Origin: Lachnospiraceae bacterium
GTDB taxonomy: Bacteria; Bacillota; Clostridia; Lachnospirales; Lachnospiraceae
Reading direction: 5' to 3'
DNA: 11,038 bases
NCBI GenBank assembly: GCA_017958465.1
Contig: JAGDCQ010000014.1
Span: forward strand, 1 to 11,038
Below, one piece after another: positions 1-6,310 of the stretch. Positions within the stretch are counted from its first letter, which is position 1; the number at the start of each line of letters is the position of its first letter. Under the pieces are notes generated by a model, which was not told where the DNA came from, searched no databases, and worked only from the letters and a program-made list of their open reading frames with translations. Both the position numbers and the translations under genes were made by a program.

Positions 1-641
1 CCGGGAAGGAAGTTTAAGCGCTTGTATTCATCGATATAATCCGTATCCTTTGAAGAAAAGATCTCATGGAATTCTTTGATGAAACCTGCTGCGATCGAAG
101 TGCGAAGGCCTTTGGTCGCTATTTTTGTGATCGCGCCCGCACGGTCCTTAATATCGTCCGGGAAGCCTCCGTTTGGCGGATATACATTAAAACCGATCCC
201 GACAACGCTGTACTCCGGTTTTCCGTCTTTAAGCGCTCCTTCCGTAAGGATGCCGGAAACCTTGCGGTTATCGATATAAATATCATTGATCCACTTGATC
301 TGAGGGCGGCATCTCAATGAATTCACAAGGGAGCGGCAGGCCGCAACAGCGGCTGAAGTAGTCAAAAGCTCCGCATCCTGCGGGGTAAGCCCGTCTTTCA
401 GGAGAATGCTTATGTATACGCCTGTTTCGCCCGGAGAGAAAAAGCTCCGGCCTTTGCTGCCGCGTCCGGCAGTCTGGTTTGAGGCGACCGCAACATGAAA
501 ATGAGGCAGCTTATCGTGGTTTTCTTTAAGGTAATTGTTCGTTGAACCGATAGTGTCAAAATATTCAAGAGAAAGCCTGCCGGCAAGACCGGCAAGCTTT
601 TCTTCCAACAATTCTTTTGTTATGGGATCATTGTTGATCAT
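1..641 (-). CDS. birA: Biotin--[acetyl-CoA-carboxylase] ligase (BirA catalytic type), 3' end off the window
   Basis: The protein activates biotin with ATP to biotinyl-5'-AMP and transfers it to a lysine of biotin carboxyl carrier domains in the cytoplasm. The first 213 residues are visible. Family motifs appear in order: STNNYLK (33-39), QTAGRGSKGR (56-65, the biotinyl-AMP loop), KWIND (116-120), RKVSGILTE (126-134, whose Lys127 matches the E. coli catalytic-site Lys183) and GIGFN (148-152). The catalytic domain begins almost at the N-terminus, so the winged-helix DNA-binding domain of bifunctional BirA is absent and this is a group I ligase that should not act as a repressor. The small C-terminal SH3-like domain lies beyond the edge. 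The start is the ATG at 639-641, preceded on the minus strand by AGAGGAAA. It begins 29 bp after the transporter stop, suggesting one transcript. Residue 62 is Ser where E. coli has Arg118. Lipoate ligase is a related fold, but the motifs fit BirA better. Confidence 0.93.
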   Translation of the reverse strand, partial: MINNDPITKELLEEKLAGLAGRLSLEYFDTIGSTNNYLKENHDKLPHFHVAVASNQTAGRGSKGRSFFSPGETGVYISILLKDGLTPQDAELLTTSAAVAACRSLVNSLRCRPQIKWINDIYIDNRKVSGILTEGALKDGKPEYSVVGIGFNVYPPNGGFPDDIKDRAGAITKIATKGLRTSIAAGFIKEFHEIFSSKDTDYIDEYKRLNFLP

Positions 642-670
642 TGTGTTTCCTCTTATGAATCAAAGTAGTA

Positions 671-2083
671 TCAGTCGCCTTCAATGGCTTCGATCCCGGA
701 AACGTTCTTTACTTTCTTAGCCTTGATATTCTTAACAAGCATGGTGAATACAAGGCAGGCGAGAACGAACAGGGTCGATGAGTAGATCGGAAGTGCAACC
801 CATGCGCCGGTCACATTGAAGATAAAACCGAGTAAAATGGGCGTGATGGTCTGCGCCGACATGCTTGCTGCGTAATAGAACCCGGTGAAACGCCCGATCT
901 TCTTTGACGAGCAAAGCTCGACGACCATAGGGAAGGAGCAGTTGTGTACAAGGGCCATGCCAAAGCCTTTAAGCACCCATACAGCGTATAACAGCACAGG
1001 GAAGGACCATTCGCCGTTTACGCCGGTAACGACCTCTGTGGGCTTTACAAAGCACATTACGACGAGACCGAGAACTGTTACCGAAAGACCTGCGGTAATA
1101 GTCCACTTTCTGCCAATCTTGTCGGCTATAATTCCGGCGATCGCAAAACCGATAACGGAAGCAAGTCCTCCGATGATGGTAAGGATCATAGTCGCGCTCG
1201 ACTGGGACCTTAAATAGTATATTACATAGTTTCCGATGTAAGTTCCGATAGCGTTATCGGCCATGAACCAGAGGAATTCTGCACCGAGAATGGCAAGAAG
1301 CATGCGTTTGTTGGCGGGTGACATGGGAGCGTCGTCGTCCACGGGGTTTTCGATGGCAGCAAGGCGCTCGCCTTCCTCCATCTGATCCTTCATCTCAACA
1401 GCGATCTCGTTTTCGCGGATGGAGAAGAAGAGCACGAGAGCGGAGATAACCATGAGCACTGATGCGATGATGAAAGGGATCTCGATGATCCAGAGCTTTC
1501 TTGCTGCATCCTCAGCGTTAATATAATTGCTGAGCTTAAGGAATATGCCAAGGACCGTTGCTGCGGCGCCGCCAAGGTACCCCATGATATTGATGATGCC
1601 GTTTGCCTTTGCCCTCAAGGGCTTCGGTGTGATATCCGGCATAAGCGCAACAGCGGGGTTGCGGTACATCATCATGAACATAAGCACGATGGCCATGGTT
1701 ATGATCATCCCGACGGTGTTGTTATAGTGGAAAAACAGCGGGATAAAGGGAAAAGCAATGGCTGCCACAAAAGTACCTGTGAGGATGAACGGCATACGTT
1801 TTCCGATAGGCGTTTTTGTCTTGTCGGAAAGATTACCGAAGATGGGAAGCAGGATAAGAGCTGCAAGGTTGTCGCAGGCCATTATTATGCCGACAAGCCA
1901 CTGGACATTCAGGAGCTTTGACGCTTCGCCGGCTTTCAGCGCAGCAGAAGACTCGCCGTACATATGTCTTGCGAAGATGTCCGTAAGGAAAGTGGGACAC
2001 CAGGAATCATAAACCTGCCAAAGGAGCAGGATGCCGAAAAATGCGAAACCGATCAATGCGGTCCGTTTGCGGTTAAGTTTCAT
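671..2083 (-). CDS. MFS transporter, GPH/SLC45-like sugar:cation symporter family
   Basis: A 470-residue integral membrane protein with about 12 hydrophobic segments, a normal size for the family. Between TM2 and TM3 lies the MFS motif A region, NLSDKTKTPIGKRMPF (84-99). A strongly conserved-looking cytoplasmic stretch, RNPAVALMPDITPKPLRAKA (141-160), resembles the corresponding loop of SLC45/sucrose-type and GPH carriers. A second copy of motif A, DKIGRK (321-326), opens the C-terminal half. A charged, acidic linker at about 224-258 joins the two six-helix bundles. I infer uptake of a sugar or glycoside coupled to a cation. The substrate cannot be read from the sequence, and no glycosidase gene lies beside it. 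The start ATG at 2081-2083 has the strong Shine-Dalgarno CGGAGGG on the minus strand (2089-2095). A promoter and GC-rich hairpins lie upstream, and birA follows 29 bp downstream. Confidence 0.87.
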   Translation of the reverse strand: MKLNRKRTALIGFAFFGILLLWQVYDSWCPTFLTDIFARHMYGESSAALKAGEASKLLNVQWLVGIIMACDNLAALILLPIFGNLSDKTKTPIGKRMPFILTGTFVAAIAFPFIPLFFHYNNTVGMIITMAIVLMFMMMYRNPAVALMPDITPKPLRAKANGIINIMGYLGGAAATVLGIFLKLSNYINAEDAARKLWIIEIPFIIASVLMVISALVLFFSIRENEIAVEMKDQMEEGERLAAIENPVDDDAPMSPANKRMLLAILGAEFLWFMADNAIGTYIGNYVIYYLRSQSSATMILTIIGGLASVIGFAIAGIIADKIGRKWTITAGLSVTVLGLVVMCFVKPTEVVTGVNGEWSFPVLLYAVWVLKGFGMALVHNCSFPMVVELCSSKKIGRFTGFYYAASMSAQTITPILLGFIFNVTGAWVALPIYSSTLFVLACLVFTMLVKNIKAKKVKNVSGIEAIEGD

Positions 2084-2099
2084 AAATACCCTCCGTTTA

Positions 2100-2126
2100 G
2101 CGGGAACCCGCGGGAAAAACCCCGCG
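2100..2126 (-). promoter_or_regulatory. Two overlapping GC-rich hairpins in the transporter mRNA leader
   Basis: Read on the minus strand, a perfect 6 bp stem CGCGGG / CCCGCG (arms at plus 2121-2126 and 2109-2114, 6-base loop) overlaps a second possible 5 bp stem GCGGG / CCCGC with a 2-base loop (arms at plus 2107-2111 and 2100-2104). The two share three bases, so they cannot both form fully. The second ends 4 bases before the Shine-Dalgarno at 2089-2095, and the whole element lies between the predicted transcription start (about 2145) and the start codon. It could be a translational or attenuation control element, or a protein-binding palindrome. There is no U-tract, so it is not a standard terminator. 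Confidence 0.5.
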
Positions 2127-2151
2127 TTTACACCCCATATTTACAAGAACC

Positions 2152-2180
2152 ATTATAGTTAATTTGAGGTTCCGTGTCAT
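2152..2180 (-). promoter_or_regulatory. Sigma-70/SigA-type promoter for transporter-birA
   Basis: On the minus strand a consensus -10 TATAAT (plus 2152-2157) lies 17 bp from ATGACA (plus 2175-2180), a 5/6 match to TTGACA. Transcription would start near 2145, giving a leader of about 60 bases that contains the GC-rich hairpins. Confidence 0.75.
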
Positions 2181-2222
2181 TTAAAAAATTAAAAAAATGT
2201 TGTGGTATTCTTAAAGAGAAAA

Positions 2223-2231
2223 TGCTACAAT
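2223..2231 (+). promoter_or_regulatory. Extended -10 promoter for the Dabb gene
   Basis: TGCTACAAT (2223-2231) matches the extended -10 pattern TGnTATAAT with one mismatch. The -35 hexamer at 17 bp spacing (2203-2208) is poor, which an extended -10 can partly replace. It lies 37 bases before the start codon at 2269, in an A/T-rich stretch suited to a promoter. Confidence 0.5.
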
Positions 2232-2268
2232 ACCCTTTGAAATCTTTTTGTAATTGCGAGGCTTTGAT

Positions 2269-2574
2269 ATGGTAAAACATGTTATATTATGGACTTTTAA
2301 GGACGTTTACTGCGGTGCGCAGATAGACGAACTGAGACAGGGCGTAAAGGAGGGACTTGAGGGTCTTGCAGGCAAGATCCCCGGCCTTATTGACATAAAG
2401 GTCCAGACAGAGGGTATTCTAAACTCGTCTAACGCTGACCTTATGCTTGTTTCTACATTTGTAGACGAAGCTGCTCTCAAAAGCTATCAGAACAATCCGC
2501 TCCATGTTGCGGTTGCAAACGAAAAAGTCAGGCCGTTTGTTTCCAACCGTGTGTGCATAGATTACGAGATCTGA
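2269..2574 (+). CDS. Stress-responsive alpha/beta-barrel (Dabb) domain protein
   Basis: A 101-residue protein that is essentially a single Dabb domain, a ferredoxin-like alpha/beta barrel that usually dimerises. Signature features are the N-terminal strand MVKHVILWTFKD, a helix (about 17-34), PGLIDIKVQTE in the middle, DLMLVSTFVDEAALKSYQNN and the C-terminal strand ending in a short acidic tail. Family members include plant stress proteins and some polyketide cyclase-like enzymes; most bacterial members have no assigned reaction, and nothing here indicates one. The frame stays open back to a TTG at 2254, but the ATG at 2269 is preferred because GCGAGG (2255-2260) sits 8 bases upstream and Dabb proteins commonly start with MVKH. 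It is the first gene of the rightward run and lies 33 bp before pepT, so it is probably co-transcribed with it. Confidence 0.85.
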   Translation: MVKHVILWTFKDVYCGAQIDELRQGVKEGLEGLAGKIPGLIDIKVQTEGILNSSNADLMLVSTFVDEAALKSYQNNPLHVAVANEKVRPFVSNRVCIDYEI

Positions 2575-2607
2575 TAGTTCTGCATTCAATAAAAAAGGAG
2601 ACCGTTT

Positions 2608-3825
2608 ATGGGTTCTTTACTGGACAGATTCTTAAAATATGTTTCGATACATACAACTTCGGATGATGCTTCCGGCACACACCCTTCTGCATCAAGGGAG
2701 CTTGAGCTTGCAAAGGTCCTGAAGGATGAGCTTTGCGCTTTGGGCCTTGAAGGCGTTTCTCTTTCCGAGACCGGCTATGTTTACGGCCTTTTGCCCGCGA
2801 CACCCGGTGAAGAGGGCAGAAAGAAGCTCGCTTTTATCGCGCATATGGACACTGCCCCGGACTTCTCCGGTGAAAACGTAAAGCCGCAGATAATCGAAAA
2901 CTATGACGGTCAGGATGTGGTCCTTAAAGGGACGGGAGATGTTCTTAAGGTTGCTTCTTTCCCGGAGCTTAAGGGGCTCAAAGGCTGCACTCTCATAACT
3001 ACTGACGGAACTACGCTCCTTGGTGCCGATGACAAGGCAGGTGTTGCCATAATCATCAGTGCTGTCGAGCAGCTCATAAACGAAAAGAGGCCCCACGGTG
3101 ATATCTATGTTGCTTTCACTCCGGACGAAGAGATAGGCGAGGGGGCCGACAATTTCGAGATCCCGAAGGTCCCTGCGGACATTGCCTACACTCTTGACGG
3201 CGATTACGAGGGAGAGGTGGCATACGAAAACTTCAACGCTTCGAGCGTACTTTTCACAGTGAACGGCGTAAGCGTCCACCCGGGCTCCGCAAAAGGGATC
3301 ATGAAAAACGCAAGCCTTATCGCCTGCGAGATCCAGAATATGCTTCCCTTCGACGAGATCCCGGCGGCTACCGAGAACAGGGAAGGCTTTTTCCACCTTA
3401 CCGACATAGCGGGAGACGTTTCAAAGGCCATGCTCCACTATATCATCAGGGATCATGATGCCGTCAACTTCGAAAGAAGGATAGAAAAGCTCAAAAAGAT
3501 AGAAGAGGCCATCAACAGGAAATACGGCGAGAAGACCTGTGTTCTTGAGGTCAAGGAATCCTACAGAAATATGCTCGAGATCATCGAAAAGGATACTTAT
3601 CCCGTAGAGCTTGCAAGAGAAGCTATAAGATCGGCAGGGCTTGAGCCTGTTTCCACTCCTGTAAGGGGCGGTACCGACGGTGCAAGGCTTTCCTTCATGG
3701 GGCTTCCATGCCCTAACCTTGGCACGGGCGGTTACGCTTTCCACGGACCTTTCGAGCACGTTACGCTCGAAGGTATGGAAACAGCTGTGAATATCGTTTT
3801 GAACATCATCGCCAATGTAAAATAA
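2608..3825 (+). CDS. pepT: Peptidase T (tripeptide aminopeptidase, M20B)
   Basis: A cytoplasmic di-zinc exopeptidase that removes the N-terminal residue from tripeptides. At 405 residues it is close to the usual length of about 408. The metal and catalytic residues are all visible: His79 and Asp81 in AHMDTAPDFSGENVKPQI, the bridging Asp141 in GADDKAGVA, Glu174-Glu175 in TPDEEIGEG (general base and ligand), Asp197 in LDGDYEGE and His379 in GYAFHGPFEH. His224 in NGVSVHPGSAKG belongs to the dimerisation/lid domain at about 205-320. Each is shifted by about one from E. coli PepT numbering. The start ATG follows AAAAAAGGAGA at a good distance. The stop lies 4 bp before the GGDEF gene. The protein appears intact, and the assignment is secure. 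Confidence 0.97.
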   Translation: MGSLLDRFLKYVSIHTTSDDASGTHPSASRELELAKVLKDELCALGLEGVSLSETGYVYGLLPATPGEEGRKKLAFIAHMDTAPDFSGENVKPQIIENYDGQDVVLKGTGDVLKVASFPELKGLKGCTLITTDGTTLLGADDKAGVAIIISAVEQLINEKRPHGDIYVAFTPDEEIGEGADNFEIPKVPADIAYTLDGDYEGEVAYENFNASSVLFTVNGVSVHPGSAKGIMKNASLIACEIQNMLPFDEIPAATENREGFFHLTDIAGDVSKAMLHYIIRDHDAVNFERRIEKLKKIEEAINRKYGEKTCVLEVKESYRNMLEIIEKDTYPVELAREAIRSAGLEPVSTPVRGGTDGARLSFMGLPCPNLGTGGYAFHGPFEHVTLEGMETAVNIVLNIIANVK

Positions 3826-3829
3826 GATC

Positions 3830-5008
3830 ATGTTAAATATAAGCAAAGAACTTTTATATTATTGCGAAGGGTCGCTCAGCTGTATCATAGCCCTTGCCAT
3901 CATCCTGCATTACAGGAACAGAAGGCTGAACAACAACACTGAGCGGCTGGTTTCGTCCATAATAGCTTATTCCGCAATAATCTACATAGTAGGGGATATC
4001 GGCATTGCGATAACGGACTCTACAAATGTAGAATTATTAAATTCGGCTATTTATTTCTTTGCTTCTTTTGCTTTTATCGCGGGAACGGCTGCCGCCTACA
4101 CGTGGGTGGTATACTCGGAGTTCCTACTCACAAGAAAACTCGATCTAACGGGAATAAAGGCGCTTGTCGCCGGCATTCCCCTTTTCATTGATGTTGTGCT
4201 GACGCTTCTTTCCCCGTTCTTTGGCTTTTATTACAGGATCGAAAACGGCTCTGCCGCAAAGGGACCGCTTTTCAATGTCCATATGCTGATCATCATCGCC
4301 TACATCCTCTTTGTGATGATCCGCAACACCGTGATCCTGGTCTTTGACGAGAACTCCTCAAAGAAAGCGGATATCTACGGCCATAACATCATCTTTTCCA
4401 TGCCGCTCATCATAACTGCTGTGCTTCAGCTTTTCTTCTTCGGGCACCCCATCTATTCCTCGGGGCTTACACTGTTTATCCTTGCGACACAGCTGTCCTC
4501 CACCACACACATGGTGACGGCGGATGAGCTCACAGGTATAAACAACAGGAACCAGCTCATCAAATTCCTTGAGACAAAGATGCATTCCTACGCACTTTCC
4601 AACGATAAGCTGAACCACCTGTTCCTTTTCATCATGGACGTTGACAATTTTAAGAAGATCAACGACACTTACGGCCATGTGGAGGGAGATGAAGCCCTTA
4701 TGATCGTCGCAAAGACTCTTAAGCAGATGAGCGGCCGTTACAATTGCTTCTGCTCCCGCTACGGCGGCGATGAGTTTGTGATGGTTGGCGAGCTTTACGA
4801 TTCCACGAGCGCAAGGGCCTTTTCGCACGAGCTCAACACTTTGCTTGCGGAACACAACAAAAAGGCTGGCAACAGTTACGAGCTTCAGCTCAGCATCGGC
4901 TTTGCGCAGTACGACGAGAGCATAACGACCATCCCCGAGTTTATCGATAAGGCGGACAGGATGCTCTACAACATCAAAAAAGCACGAAAGGCTGGTAATT
5001 TCTATTGA
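3830..5008 (+). CDS. Membrane GGDEF protein, probable diguanylate cyclase
   Basis: A 392-residue protein with about seven hydrophobic segments in the first 225 residues (near 15-28, 42-62, 72-93, 110-130, 150-172, 187-205 and 208-222), then a cytoplasmic GGDEF domain. The domain opens with the typical DELTGINNR (232-240), followed by MDVDNFKKIND (269-279) with metal ligand Asp270, and the intact active-site loop YGGDEF (311-316). It should condense two GTP to c-di-GMP. The allosteric I-site RxxD just before the loop is degenerate: it reads RYNC (303-306), with Cys in place of Asp, so product inhibition through this site may be weak. The membrane part shows no sensor domain that I can name and may detect a ligand directly. 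The ATG lies 4 bp after the pepT stop without a strong Shine-Dalgarno, suggesting translational coupling. The gene's own stop overlaps the next start. Confidence 0.9.
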   Translation: MLNISKELLYYCEGSLSCIIALAIILHYRNRRLNNNTERLVSSIIAYSAIIYIVGDIGIAITDSTNVELLNSAIYFFASFAFIAGTAAAYTWVVYSEFLLTRKLDLTGIKALVAGIPLFIDVVLTLLSPFFGFYYRIENGSAAKGPLFNVHMLIIIAYILFVMIRNTVILVFDENSSKKADIYGHNIIFSMPLIITAVLQLFFFGHPIYSSGLTLFILATQLSSTTHMVTADELTGINNRNQLIKFLETKMHSYALSNDKLNHLFLFIMDVDNFKKINDTYGHVEGDEALMIVAKTLKQMSGRYNCFCSRYGGDEFVMVGELYDSTSARAFSHELNTLLAEHNKKAGNSYELQLSIGFAQYDESITTIPEFIDKADRMLYNIKKARKAGNFY

Positions 5009-5481
5009 ATCAAAGGGTGGAAAGCTCCGGTAAGAAGCTTACGGCTTATGTTGACGGCAGCTTCAATGTCAACGAAGGCAGATACGGCTTTGGATGTGTT
5101 TTTATCGAGGAAGACGGGACAGTTACCGAAAAGCTCGGCAGTAATTGCAATGAGGAGTCGGCAAAGCTCCGTAATGTCACGGGCGAGATGCTTGGATCCA
5201 TGTATGCCGTGAAATGGGCTATGCTGAACGGCTTTTCCGAGATCCGCATCTTTTACGATTACACGGGGATCGAGTTCTGGGCAACGGGCAAATGGAAGAC
5301 AAATAACGATTTGACCAGGAAATATGCGGCTTCCATGCGTGAGTGGTCCGAAAAGATACGCATCTCTTTTGAGAAGGTGGAGGCCCATACGGGCGTTAAA
5401 TACAACGAAATGGCCGACAAGCTCGCAAAGCGCGCCATAGAGGAAAAGATCCCGATTCCGGATCTTAAAGAAAAAGCTTAA
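5005..5481 (+). CDS. rnhA: Ribonuclease HI, stand-alone catalytic domain
   Basis: A 158-residue RNase H-fold enzyme that cleaves the RNA strand of RNA-DNA hybrids. The catalytic carboxylates are in place: Asp17 in YVDGSFN, Glu61 in TGEMLGSMYA, Asp85 in FYDYTGIEFW and Asp138 in YNEMADKLAKRA, with the flexible-loop His128 in VEAHTG. It resembles the C-terminal half of the Firmicute enzymes that carry an N-terminal caulimovirus viroplasmin (hybrid-binding) domain; that domain is absent here. The best start is TTG at 5005, which overlaps the GGDEF stop in the sequence TTGA, and AAAGG lies at 4986-4990. A GTG at 5017 is an alternative, although its upstream AAAGG is too close to serve as a normal site. 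Coupled translation with the cyclase gene is likely, but a functional link is not evident. Confidence 0.88.
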   Translation: MNQRVESSGKKLTAYVDGSFNVNEGRYGFGCVFIEEDGTVTEKLGSNCNEESAKLRNVTGEMLGSMYAVKWAMLNGFSEIRIFYDYTGIEFWATGKWKTNNDLTRKYAASMREWSEKIRISFEKVEAHTGVKYNEMADKLAKRAIEEKIPIPDLKEKA

Positions 5482-5492
5482 ATTTTTCTTTA
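5466..5492 (+). repeat. AT-rich perfect inverted repeat at the end of the RNase H gene
   Basis: TAAAGAAAAA (5466-5475) and TTTTTCTTTA (5483-5492) form a perfect 10 bp inverted repeat around a 7-base loop. It covers the rnhA stop codon and runs into the -35 element of the next promoter. The stem has only one G:C pair and the T-rich arm lies within it, so it would be a weak terminator at best. Confidence 0.45.
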
Positions 5493-5517
5493 CAAACTTT
5501 TTTATTATGAGTATTAT
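5489..5517 (+). promoter_or_regulatory. Sigma-70/SigA-type promoter for the bactofilin-pyrH cluster
   Basis: TTTACA (5489-5494) lies 17 bp before TATTAT (5512-5517); each hexamer matches consensus at five of six positions. The region is strongly A/T-rich, and the predicted start near 5524 leaves a leader of about 53 bases. No other convincing promoter is visible before pyrH, so this one may drive the whole downstream block. Confidence 0.68.
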
Positions 5518-5527
5518 ATTCTATAGG

Positions 5528-5545
5528 GCTTAAGAGAGATTAAGC
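5528..5545 (+). promoter_or_regulatory. Hairpin at the 5' end of the bactofilin mRNA
   Basis: GCTTAA (5528-5533) and TTAAGC (5540-5545) form a perfect 6 bp stem around the loop GAGAGA, within a few bases of the predicted transcript start. It is followed by an A-rich single-stranded stretch and the Shine-Dalgarno at 5567-5573. It may protect the 5' end or serve as a protein-binding palindrome; neither role is shown. Confidence 0.4.
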
Positions 5546-5576
5546 AAAAAATAAAAGGGAGAAGTACGGAGGGATT

Positions 5577-6254
5577 ATGAGTATTTTCAAGGATTTTCAG
5601 GACGATGTTACCGAAAACAGTGAAGGGGTGAATCAGGAGATCGAAAAGGATGCCGCAGCTTCGGACGAGCCTGTAGAGGCAGTTAACGAAGAGCTTGTGA
5701 GCATGCTTTCACAGTCGGATATTTTCGAAAAGAAGTCTGAGCCCGCAGCTCCCCAGGCTGCAAGCGAGGACAAGAAGATCAGCAATATGGATTTCTCCAA
5801 GAAGGATACAGAATCCGTAACAGTTATCACAAAAGGCACGACCATCAACGGAAGCATTATTTCGGATTGCTCGCTGGATGTTATGGGAACCATCAACGGC
5901 GATATCGAGTGCCTTGGCAAGCTTACCATTTCAGGTACGGTTGTAGGTTCTTCAATGGCCTCCGAGATCTTTGTAAACACAGAGCGTCTTGAAGGCAACC
6001 TGAGCAGCGAAGGTTCCGTAAAGATCGGCCTTGGAACAGTAGTTGTCGGCGATGTTACAGGTAACTCCGCAGTCATCGCAGGCGCAGTTAAGGGACAGAT
6101 CGACATCAACGGACCTGTTGTTATCGATTCAACAGCCATCATCAAGGGAAATGTTAAGGCAAAATCCATCCAGATGAACAACGGCGCTGTTCTTGAGGGC
6201 TTCTGCTCACTTACATCTTACGCATCCCTCGACATCGACAACGTTTTTGAATGA
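5577..6254 (+). CDS. Bactofilin-family (polymer-forming cytoskeletal) protein
   Basis: A 225-residue protein with a hydrophilic, acidic N-terminal tail (1-80, rich in Glu, Asp, Ala and Ser, likely disordered) and a bactofilin beta-helix core at about 81-215. The core shows the spaced short hydrophobic-Gly repeats of the family, such as TVITKGTTINGSI, DVMGTINGDIECLG and GTVVVGDVTG, which stack as rungs of a right-handed beta-helix that polymerises end to end without nucleotide. Bactofilins scaffold envelope-associated enzymes at membranes or sites of growth; the partner is unknown here. There is no signal peptide or transmembrane helix. The ATG follows CGGAGGG (5567-5573), with AAAGGGAGAAG further upstream. 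A promoter lies just before the gene, and pyrH begins 56 bp after it with no terminator between, so it is probably the first gene of the pyrH operon. Confidence 0.88.
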   Translation: MSIFKDFQDDVTENSEGVNQEIEKDAAASDEPVEAVNEELVSMLSQSDIFEKKSEPAAPQAASEDKKISNMDFSKKDTESVTVITKGTTINGSIISDCSLDVMGTINGDIECLGKLTISGTVVGSSMASEIFVNTERLEGNLSSEGSVKIGLGTVVVGDVTGNSAVIAGAVKGQIDINGPVVIDSTAIIKGNVKAKSIQMNNGAVLEGFCSLTSYASLDIDNVFE

Positions 6255-6310
6255 TCGGGTATACAGGTAAGAGAAGCAGCAGTAAACGCGCGTATTAACA
6301 GAGGTTGATC

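Noticed and set aside
66..320. Short plus-strand frames at the left edge that might be taken for a small gene.
   Set aside because: The minus strand here encodes a continuous BirA with five family motifs in order, which explains the region fully.
2692..3396. A 234-codon open frame on the minus strand inside pepT.
   Set aside because: It lies wholly under an intact peptidase T with every catalytic residue, shows no family motif and has no good ribosome site; it is a shadow of biased codon use.
4358..4855. A 165-codon minus-strand frame under the GGDEF domain.
   Set aside because: The plus-strand frame contains the conserved GGDEF motifs, and the antisense product resembles nothing I recognise.
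5633..6181. A 182-codon minus-strand frame inside the bactofilin gene.
   Set aside because: Its Ser/Thr/Pro-rich low-complexity product mirrors the repeat pattern of the beta-helix on the other strand, and no promoter or ribosome site supports it.
6255..6310. The bactofilin-pyrH gap as a site for a terminator or separate pyrH promoter.
   Set aside because: It contains only short palindromes (GTATAC, ACGCGCGT), with no stem plus T-tract and no convincing promoter hexamer pair.
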